This document shows positions 58,010 through 64,000 of a DNA stretch of 64,000 bases, piece after piece; the first letter of the stretch is position 1; each line of letters begins with the position of its first letter. Source of the DNA: Rhodospirillales bacterium (GTDB lineage Bacteria > Pseudomonadota > Alphaproteobacteria > SP197); NCBI GenBank assembly GCA_014323865.1, contig JACONG010000014.1, positions 89,952 to 153,951 on the forward strand, read 5' to 3'. The translations under genes and the position numbers were made by a program. The notes beneath the pieces were generated by a model. The model saw only the letters and a program-made list of their open reading frames with translations. It did not search any database and had not been told where the DNA came from.

Positions 58010-58795
58010 TTGGCGGCGGGCATGGTGACCGAGGACCGCAGCGTCGCGGCCGACCTGCCGGTCGCGGTTTGGGTCTATCGCCGGGAGGAGCCGCGTGGCC
58101 CGCGCCCCTGCATCCTCTTCACGCACGGTGGCGGCTTCATGCTGGGTGATCTCGACAGCTCCGATTCGATTGCTTGGGTTTTGCCCACGAGACCGGTGCC
58201 GTGGTTGTCAGCGTCGACTATCGTCTGACGCCCGAGAACCCGTACCTGGCGGCGGTCGAGGACTGCCGTGCCGTTCTGTTCGATCTTGCCGGTCGTCCTG
58301 ATGCCTGGGGGATTGATCCTTCACGCATCGCAGTCGCCGGTGCCAGCGCCGGCAGTAACTTCACGGCCTCGCTGTCTCTGTAGGCACGTGATCACGGTGG
58401 ACCGGCACTCGCCTGCCAAGTCATAGTCTATTCCGGTATGGGTCTCGACCAAGACTATCCGAGCTATATTGAGCATGCCAGGAGCCCGGGACTGACGACG
58501 GCCGGCACAAAGAAGTACCGCGACCTCTAGCTGCTGCACGACCGTGAGGCGTCGGACTCTTGCGCTCGGCCCGTGATGACCGAGAACCGTGGCGGTCTGG
58601 GTCCACGCGGCCGGGATTGATCCGATCCGAGACGACGCACGGGAGTATGCGGCGAAGCCGGCCGCTGCGGGGAACGATGTCTGCTAACGCAAAGCACACG
58701 GCATGATCCACGGCTTCATGCGTGCCTGCTTCACCAGTGCCGCCGCGGCGTGCGAATACACCCTGATCTGTCGCTTCCTGAAGGCGTACCCGAAA
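58010..58795 (+). pseudogene. GDXG/hormone-sensitive lipase-type hydrolase remnant
   Basis: Pieces of an esterase of the HSL family: VTEDRSVAADLPVAVWVYRR and CILFTHGGGFMLGDLDSSDS (HGGG oxyanion motif), a one-base shift near 58165, then ETGAVVVSVDYRLTPENPY and the nucleophile motif GASAGSNFTA, a TAG at 58381-58383, QVIVYSGMGLDQDYPSY, another TAG at 58528-58530, and finally GMIHGFMRACFTSAAAA with the catalytic-His segment near 58703. At least two stops and one frameshift. It overlaps, on the other strand, the end of the NRPS-like relic. Confidence 0.82.
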
Positions 58796-58869
58796 GAGAC
58801 CTGGAGCGGAATCAATTTCATCGGGATGATATCCTGCGGCAGCGAAGAGGTTCGCGCCGTGCTGTGGCG

Positions 58870-60000
58870 TGAAGGTATCGATGATCGTTGCGATGGCCTC
58901 CCGGAGATCATCGACGGTTCTGGCGGCATCCGGCGTCGAACGGGCGGCCATGGCGATTTCGCGGACTGGATTGCCGACCGGCTCGTCTTCGAGCAGGTCG
59001 GCCGGATCAATGCACACGCCGAAGACTTTTTCGACGTGGAGCGATGTGGCAAGGGCCGAGAGCGAATCGCCACCCGAGTCGGAAAAGCCAGCTTCGGCGT
59101 TGACCGTGGGAACATCAAGCTCAATGGCCAGGGTCTCGGCGATGCGCCGGCTGAGGGCGTCGTGCCATAACCGTGGGTCAGGCTGGTACCATCGGGCAGG
59201 ACGTTTCACCTGTTTGCCAGGTCGTTCCAGTTCATGACATCGCCATAGGTGTTCATGGCGCGCACCTGGCCGAGCAGGCCTTGCGCGTCCTGGTGCTGGG
59301 CCATCAACTGCAGGAAGCCGGTGTAACCTTGGATGTGTTTGCAGTCGTGTTCGCGCATCGCATCGATGAAATCCGACATCGTTGCGTCTTCCGGAGGCAG
59401 CACCGCCGCACCACTCCCGATGAACGGCCTGATAACGAGCACGGGGAAGGCAATCAGGCTGGCACCGAGATGGATGGCCTTGGTGTCATTGCGAATTGGC
59501 TCATAGCAGCGGTGGTGCAAGACAGCGTCGATGATCTCGGCGCGCGACAGGGCCATTCTCTTCGGCATTCCCGTCGAGCCCGAAGTGAAGATCACCATCG
59601 CCGACGCCTCGGGGTCAGGCGGCCGGTCCGGTTCGTCATCGAGCGTCTGATGCGGATCCTGGACGATTTCTGCTGCGGCATACTCCGACAACGGCGACGG
59701 TTCGTCGGGGGAGGCGTCTGTCACCAGGACATAGGGCGACGCTTGCGCGAGCGCACGCTGGGTGCGCAAGGTCAGGTCGCCCTGTGCATGGGGCACGTAG
59801 GCGGCACCCTTACGCATCCAGTCCAGGATGTTGCGCGACCAATCGACCTCAAAGGTCCGTTGGGATAGATCAGCCTGCGTGTCGACTCGATCGGAGCCAG
59901 TTTTATAACCGGCTGTCCTTTCATGCTGCCATGTTTGTTCGTCTGTCGCGCCTGACCGATTCACAGCCGTCGGGGATAAACCGCGGCGCACTTTACCGAC
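58870..60000 (-). pseudogene. NRPS-like relic: truncated adenylation domain plus carrier domain
   Basis: On the minus strand 59950-59206 encodes the middle of an adenylation domain: WMRKGAAYVP, SPYVLVTDAS, the phosphate loop MVIFTSGSTGMPKRM and FPVLVIRPFIGSGAAVLPPE, ending at a TAG after NTYGDVMNWND. The second half of the A domain is absent. In a shifted frame from 59209, WHDALSRRIAETLAIELDVP and FSDSGGDSLSALATSLHVEK form a peptidyl/acyl carrier domain whose phosphopantetheine Ser lies at 59063-59065. The order A then PCP is that of an NRPS module or NRPS-like ligase-carrier protein. No condensation or thioesterase domain was found. Non-functional. Confidence 0.75.
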
Positions 60001-60202
60001 ATGCATGTCGGCGGCAGACCTTATGATGCGCCCATGCCATGCTCTGTTCATCAGGCCAACGGCACCTGTCAGAAGACCGTTGTACAGGTGCGGTCGATCA
60101 CAGCCTCTGTTCACAGTTTGTTATTGAAGTTGACGCGTGTCGCCCGGGCAAAGCGCGATTGGGTGTTGTCTGGGAAATGACGACTAAGAAGGGAGAAAGA
60201 CG

Positions 60203-60295
60203 ATGAGGACATTTGGTGATCGTGTCGGCACGACCTTGGTGCCGGCCCATTGTTCCGAAAGCAACGAACTGACCGGCCTCTCGTCCCTGCTCTGA
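60203..60295 (+). other. Short ORF with good ribosome-binding site
   Basis: A 30-codon ORF (MRTFGDRVGTTLVPAHCSES...) follows AAGGGAGAAAGACG, a strong ribosome-binding sequence. I do not recognise the peptide. It lies in the 60.1-60.43 kb spacer between the NRPS-like relic and tRNA-Thr, where nothing else is apparent. It may be the surviving 5' end of a deleted gene. Confidence 0.25.
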
Positions 60296-60433
60296 TCATG
60301 ATTGCTTCGGACCATGAATCCGCGCCGGAAGCGAGTGACGTCAGTCATTCCGTGAACTGCCCAACGCTTCCGCCGATCACATCCTGCTGTTCGGTTTTTG
60401 CCGCCTCGGCATCATCACCCCGCTACCATGGGA

Positions 60434-60509
60434 TGGTGCCGGGTGCGGGACTCGAACTCGCGACCTACCGCTTACAAGGCGGTTGCTCTACCAACTGAGC
60501 TAACCCGGC
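60434..60509 (-). tRNA. tRNA-Thr (TGT)
   Basis: On the minus strand: acceptor GCCGGGT/ACCCGGC, D arm GCTC...GAGC, anticodon stem ACCGC/GCGGT with loop CTTGTAA (anticodon TGT), T arm CGAGT-containing loop GTTCGAGTC, discriminator A and an encoded CCA. 76 nt. Decodes ACA/ACG-type threonine codons. Confidence 0.95.
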
Positions 60510-60542
60510 ATGCAAGGTGGCGTAGCACATGGCGTGTGGGTG

Positions 60543-61376
60543 TCAATCGCCTGCCTTTGATCCGGGCACCTGCGGTTTGCGCGCGACAGCCATGATCATG
60601 TGACTGCAGAACGAACGCGGCATGACCATGCCCAGGATCAGCCCGATCAGTCTCGCGAGTTTGCTGTCATAGTGGAGGCCCGTGCTCCGGTGGAGCATAC
60701 GCACGATCGTTTGCCGCCGGCTGATGGGGCAAAGCTCTTCGACGTCGAAACCGTGGTTGGTCAGTTCCCTCGCAAGGTCCTTTTTTGAGTAGCGCCACTG
60801 ATAGAACCGGATTCCCGCTTTGTCGGCTGCCTTCGGCCAGCTTTCGAAGATCGCCTGGATGGCAAGAAACAGATGGTCGAAGGGAACCGTGATGAACAGG
60901 AGGCCACCCGGTTTCAGGACTCTGAGCGCTTCGTCGAGACAGCCGCCCATGCCGTTTTCGTAGTGCTCGAAGGTGCCCCAGGAATATTAGGCATCGATGC
61001 TATCGTTTCCGAACTCGAGGTCCCGGATGTCGCCGACCAGAAAGGCATCTTCAGGGAAAATTTCCTGCAGCTTGGCAACGGTCGGCTTGCTGATGTCGAC
61101 CCCGATCACACGGTGGCCCTGGCTGCTGAGGTAACAGCACCATTCGCCGGCACCGCAGCCGCCGTCCAGAATGAGAAGATTAGAGCCCAGCTGCTTCAGC
61201 TGGCGCCGCATGATCCGCCACTCTGCTTTCAGAAGGAACCAATCGAACCGCCCGGCGAGACGGTGGGCGCGCTGTTCCACACCGCCATGGTCGATCCAGT
61301 TGTTGGTCCAATACTGTTCAACGAACGAGGTCTCGTCCAAGGCAGGAGAGGTCGCCGGAATGAAGTCTTTCCTCAT
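60543..61376 (-). pseudogene. Class I SAM-dependent methyltransferase with one nonsense codon
   Basis: The same minus-strand frame encodes both halves of a methyltransferase: YWTNNWIDHGG, LLILDGGCGAGEWCCYL (AdoMet motif I), HRVIGVDISKPTVAKL, DIRDLEFGNDSIDA, then a TAA at 60987-60989, then YSWGTFEHYENG, LDEALRVLKPGGLLFITVPF and a C-terminal domain to 60543. Only the one stop disrupts it, at a position where relatives have a normal residue (DAxYSWG). It is therefore either a recent pseudogene, a sequencing error, or a pair of fragments. The substrate is unknown. Start ATG at 61376 or 61415. Confidence 0.75.
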
Positions 61377-61475
61377 GGGGCAGCGTCTTGCAGCAAGGGA
61401 AGCCGGATGGGTCATGGGTTTGCGAAGAATTCCACCTGACGCTCAGCGGCAGGTAGGGCGAATTGGAACAGTCTA

Positions 61476-62282
61476 TCAGCCGCCTGCTGCCTTGTCTTGG
61501 TGCTCCGCCGGGGCAAGCCGACATGCTTCGTAGAAGGCGATGGCGGCGGCGTTTGATACGTTGAGGCTCAACGTCTGATTGGCGGCAGGAATGGCGACAA
61601 GACTGTCGCAGGCTTCGCGTGTCAATCGTCGGAGGCCGTGGCCTTCGGCTCCGAGCACGAGAGCTGTTGGGAATTGCAGGGTGAATTGTCCCATTATCTG
61701 CTCTGCCTGTCCGTCGAGGCCGGCAAGCCAGAAGCACAGGGATTTCAACTCGTCGAGCGCGCGCGATAGGTTTGTGACTTGGACTATCGGCACCCACTCG
61801 AGGGCGCCGGAGGCGCTCTTGGCCAAAGTTCCGGTCGAGCCCGGTGCATGGCGATCCTGCACGATGATGGCTTCGACACCGAAGACAAAGGCTGAGCGCA
61901 GGATTGCGCCGACATTGTGCGGGTCGGAAATCTGGTCGAGCACAGCGACAATGTTGGCGCCGGCCACCGCCTCGGCCAAACCAAGGTCGGGCAAGGGGAC
62001 GACTTGCAACGCAAGGCCCTGATGGACTGAATTGCGCCCGACGAGACGGTCCAGTTCGCTGCGCTTGACGACGCCGACCTCGAGTTCGGGGCGATGTTGG
62101 CGGATCAGCCTCTCGATGCCCTTCAGCGCATCGTTGGTCGCAACAAGGCGTGCGATATGCCGTTGATCATTTGCCAGGGCCGCTTCCACCGGATGGCGGC
62201 CGTAGATCCAGAGCGTGTCACGCTCGCATCGCAGTGTCTCACGGCGGCGCGGAGGGTGTTGCTTGCCATGTTTTCGAGCCAT
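61476..62282 (-). CDS. rlmB: 23S rRNA (guanosine-2'-O-)-methyltransferase RlmB
   Basis: This SpoU-family (SPOUT) methyltransferase modifies the ribose of G2251 in the 23S rRNA peptidyl-transferase region. The 268-residue product has an N-terminal substrate-binding domain (LWIYGRHPVEAALAN) and the three knot motifs: ISDPHNVGAILRSA, VLGAEGHGLRRL and SLNVSNAAAIAFYE. The ATG at 62282 (MARKHGKQH) is chosen over one 45 nt upstream for the basic N terminus. It diverges from tRNA-Tyr/tRNA-Gly/tuf, a typical alphaproteobacterial arrangement. RlmB rather than TrmH is inferred from the N-terminal domain and context. Confidence 0.9.
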   Translation of the reverse strand: MARKHGKQHPPRRRETLRCERDTLWIYGRHPVEAALANDQRHIARLVATNDALKGIERLIRQHRPELEVGVVKRSELDRLVGRNSVHQGLALQVVPLPDLGLAEAVAGANIVAVLDQISDPHNVGAILRSAFVFGVEAIIVQDRHAPGSTGTLAKSASGALEWVPIVQVTNLSRALDELKSLCFWLAGLDGQAEQIMGQFTLQFPTALVLGAEGHGLRRLTREACDSLVAIPAANQTLSLNVSNAAAIAFYEACRLAPAEHQDKAAGG

Positions 62283-62420
62283 GACCTGCCTAATATGGGT
62301 ACAGGTCCCAGATTCCAAGGGAAACACAGCAGAATCGCTGCTCAGAGCCTTGCGGGTCCTGATCCGCTGCGCTATGTAAGAGCTGACAATTGGATTCCTT
62401 TCACGTTGCTGTGTGTCACA

Positions 62421-62483
62421 CGGAGCGCGAAACGCTTTTCGCGTTCCGTTTGCGTTGACAACGGGCAGGGTTTTCCTTTAGTC
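62421..62483 (+). promoter_or_regulatory. Candidate promoter of the tRNA-Tyr/tRNA-Gly/tuf unit with upstream hairpin
   Basis: TTGACA at 62455-62460 is a perfect -35 box. TTAGTC at 62478-62483, 17 bp later, is a weak -10 in this GC-rich setting. Just upstream, CGGAGCGCGAA (62421-62431) and TTCGCGTTCCG (62438-62448) form an 11-bp stem with one G-T pair and a 6-nt loop. The hairpin could be a protein-binding dyad or a barrier to divergent transcription towards rlmB. The tRNA-Tyr gene starts 41 bp downstream of the -10. Confidence 0.5.
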
Positions 62484-62523
62484 CACGGGCTCTTTTGGCG
62501 AGGTATGTCGTAGAAGTAATTCC

Positions 62524-62605
62524 GGAGGGATGCCTGAGTGGTTAAAAGGGACGGGCTGTAAACCCGTTGGCTATGCCTACGGTGGTTCGAATCCACCTCC
62601 CTCCA
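62524..62605 (+). tRNA. tRNA-Tyr (GTA)
   Basis: Type II tRNA: acceptor GGAGGGA/TCCCTCC, anticodon stem ACGGG/CCCGT with loop CTGTAAA (anticodon GTA), a long variable arm TGGCTATGCCTAC, T arm GGTGG-TTCGAAT-CCACC, discriminator A. The DNA reads CCG after the discriminator, so the CCA end is not encoded and must be added enzymatically, unlike its three tRNA neighbours. Confidence 0.95.
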
Positions 62606-62661
62606 CCGTATCGCGCCAGACTCAAGCAAGGCGGACGCCAGGCGGGTGATCCGGGGCGAAG

Positions 62662-62735
62662 CGGGTGTAGCTCAATGGTAGAGCCCCAGCCTTCCAAGCT
62701 GGTTACGCGGGTTCGATTCCCGCCACCCGCTCCAA
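62662..62735 (+). tRNA. tRNA-Gly (TCC)
   Basis: Acceptor GCGGGTG/CACCCGC, D arm GCTCAATGGTAGAGC, anticodon stem CCAGC/GCTGG with loop CTTCCAA (anticodon TCC), T arm GCGGG-TTCGATT-CCCGC, then T and an encoded CCA. 74 nt. It lies 56 bp after tRNA-Tyr and 83 bp before tuf and is probably cotranscribed with both. Confidence 0.95.
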
Positions 62736-62818
62736 GATGCGACGTAAGGCGAAAGAAGTCGATTTAGGCAATCAATGCACCCGGTGCCGGGTGATGGCAA
62801 AGCAGGAGACGGCACGAG

Positions 62819-64000
62819 ATGTCGAAGGAGAAGTTTGAGCGTAGGAAGCCGCATGCGAACATTGGCACGATTGGCCATGTTGACCACGGCAAGACGACGC
62901 TGACGGCGGCGATTACGAAGGTTCTCGCGACGACGGGCGGCGCGACATTCACGGACTACGCGTCGATCGACAAGGCTCCTGAGGAGAAGGAGCGTGGTAT
63001 CACGATCAACACGGCGCACGTGGAGTACGAGACCGAGGGTCGGCACTACGCGCACGTTGATTGCCCTGGCCATGCGGACTACGTGAAGAACATGATCACG
63101 GGTGCGGCGCAGATGGACGGGGCGATCCTTGTTGTTAACGCCGCCGATGGCCCGATGCCGCAGACGCGTGAGCACATTCTTCTGGCGCGCCAGGTTGGGG
63201 TTCCTGCGATTGTTGTTTACATGAACAAGGTCGACCAGGTTGACGACGAGGAGCTTCTGGAGCTTGTCGAGCTTGAGGTTCGCGAGCTTTTGTCGTCGTA
63301 CGACTTTCCGGGCGATGAGATCCCTGTTGTGAAGGGTTCGGCTCTTGCGGCGATGGAGGATCGCGATCCTGAGATCGGTGCGAACACGATCCTTGAACTG
63401 ATGGCCGCGGTCGACAGTTACATCCCGACGCCTGAGCGTGCGATCGACCGTCCTTTCCTGATGCCGATTGAGGACGTGTTCTCGATTTCGGGCCGCGGCA
63501 CGGTTGTGACGGGCCGTGTTGAGCGTGGCGTGGTCACGACGGGCGACGAGGTTGAGATCGTGGGCATCAAGGACACGACGAAGACGGTGTGCACGGGCGT
63601 CGAGATGTTCCGCAAGCTGCTTGACCGTGGTGAGGCGGGCGACAACATTGGTGCTCTGCTTCGTGGCACGAAGCGTGAGGAGGTCGAGCGCGGCCAGGTT
63701 CTGGCGCAGCCTGCCACGATCACGCCGCACACGAAGTTCAAGGCCGAGACGTATGTCCTGACGAAGGACGAGGGTGGTCGTCACACGCCGTTCTTCACGA
63801 ACTATCGTCCGCAGTTCTACTTCCGTACGACGGATGTGACGGGCCACGTGCTGCTGCCGGACGGCGTCGAGATGGTGATGCCGGGCGACAACATCACGAT
63901 GAACGTCGAACTGATCGCGCCGATCGCGATGGACGAGGGCCTGCGCTTTGCCATCCGCGAAGGCGGACGCACCGTCGGTGCCGGCGTCGTCGCACAAATC
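62819..64000 (+). CDS. tuf: Elongation factor Tu (3' end cut by window)
   Basis: EF-Tu delivers aminoacyl-tRNA to the ribosome as a GTP complex. 394 codons are present and the window ends only a few residues before the expected stop (last residues GAGVVAQI). Motifs: the P-loop [11 protein letters not shown], switch region [33 protein letters not shown], the guanine-specificity NKVD, and domains 2-3 with [13 protein letters not shown] and the C-terminal [14 protein letters not shown] lies 11 nt before the ATG. Codon use is strongly biased to GTT, CTT, CGT, CCT and ACG until roughly 63.8 kb and then becomes genome-typical. Placement after tRNA-Tyr and tRNA-Gly is classical. Confidence 0.97.
   Translation, partial: MSKEKFERRKPHANIGTIGHVDHGKTTLTAAITKVLATTGGATFTDYASIDKAPEEKERGITINTAHVEYETEGRHYAHVDCPGHADYVKNMITGAAQMDGAILVVNAADGPMPQTREHILLARQVGVPAIVVYMNKVDQVDDEELLELVELEVRELLSSYDFPGDEIPVVKGSALAAMEDRDPEIGANTILELMAAVDSYIPTPERAIDRPFLMPIEDVFSISGRGTVVTGRVERGVVTTGDEVEIVGIKDTTKTVCTGVEMFRKLLDRGEAGDNIGALLRGTKREEVERGQVLAQPATITPHTKFKAETYVLTKDEGGRHTPFFTNYRPQFYFRTTDVTGHVLLPDGVEMVMPGDNITMNVELIAPIAMDEGLRFAIREGGRTVGAGVVAQI

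Noticed and set aside
62672..63997. 441-codon minus-strand frame opposite tuf
   Set aside because: Very Arg/His-rich translation; tuf on the plus strand is unmistakable and the frame even covers the tRNA-Gly gene.

Overview
The window looks like a chromosomal segment of a GC-rich alphaproteobacterium, most likely Rhodospirillales-like. Supporting signs are the complex I accessory subunit NDUFA12 next to an MlaD-type MCE protein and a DUF2155 protein, a DUF2066-hdaA pair, aroQ-accB-accC-aat, an RNase E with a large acidic insert, a coenzyme-B12-dependent ribonucleotide reductase, and the order rlmB / tRNA-Tyr / tRNA-Gly / tuf. The assignment is from gene content and order only. No rRNA, CRISPR array, intact insertion sequence or prophage is visible.

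Layout. 1-2.1 kb: ndk, a 2-hydroxyacid dehydrogenase, then a hydrolase relic and palindromic repeats. 2.1-7.4 kb: purM-purN (minus) diverging from DUF2066-hdaA-SDR (plus), then bfd and bfr, the iron-storage pair, with a Fur/Irr-like dyad before bfd. 7.5-8.9 kb: a decayed multihaem cytochrome gene. 9-14 kb: rnd/aspS divergent, then panC-panB. 14-15.1 kb: an AT-richer insert holding a broken DNA methyltransferase gene. 15.1-19.3 kb: nrdJ and a long upstream region with a DnaA box. 19.3-25.5 kb: NDUFA12-mlaD-DUF2155 facing M48 peptidase-aroQ-accB-accC-aat. 25.5-36.2 kb: a gamma-glutamyltransferase-like lipoprotein, an aminotransferase, rne, a cell-wall amidase, PBP1A and prfB with its programmed frameshift. 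36.2-39.5 kb: SDR and MFS relics, an Fe-S-type regulator and a broken DUF455 gene. 39.5-49.2 kb: bcp-glnE, a YhdP/AsmA-like giant protein, tyrS, anmK and a hydrolase. 49.2-55.7 kb: an IscR-controlled sulfur cluster (cysE-iscR-nifS-iscS, fdx), a hydrolase relic and mnmA. 55.7-60.1 kb: tRNA-Met, a 2-oxoglutarate dioxygenase and relics of a binding protein, a GDXG hydrolase and an NRPS-like A-PCP gene. 60.4-64 kb: tRNA-Thr, a methyltransferase with one nonsense codon, rlmB, tRNA-Tyr, tRNA-Gly and tuf, which is cut by the window end.

How it works together. Most intact genes are housekeeping: nucleotide and deoxynucleotide supply (ndk, purMN, nrdJ), translation (aspS, tyrS, prfB, tuf, tRNAs, mnmA, rlmB), envelope assembly (PBP1A, amidase, anmK, mlaD, YhdP-like, BepA-like M48), fatty acid and cofactor synthesis (accBC, panBC, aroQ) and iron/sulfur handling (bfd, bfr, iscR cluster). 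In the sulfur cluster, CysE makes O-acetylserine for cysteine, two desulfurases mobilise the sulfur and MnmA further down consumes it for tRNA thiolation. A near-consensus type 1 IscR box ahead of cysE suggests feedback control of the whole unit.

The most unusual property is the number of decayed accessory genes, about twelve in 64 kb, lying between intact essential genes. They carry frameshifts, stops and internal deletions, and most are transport, hydrolase, redox or secondary-metabolism genes. I found no convincing wholly new system. The best leads are the IscR box, the DnaA box and dyad upstream of nrdJ, the NRPS-like relic, the methyltransferase island, two enzymes with substituted catalytic residues and a 29-bp perfect-arm palindrome upstream of bfr.
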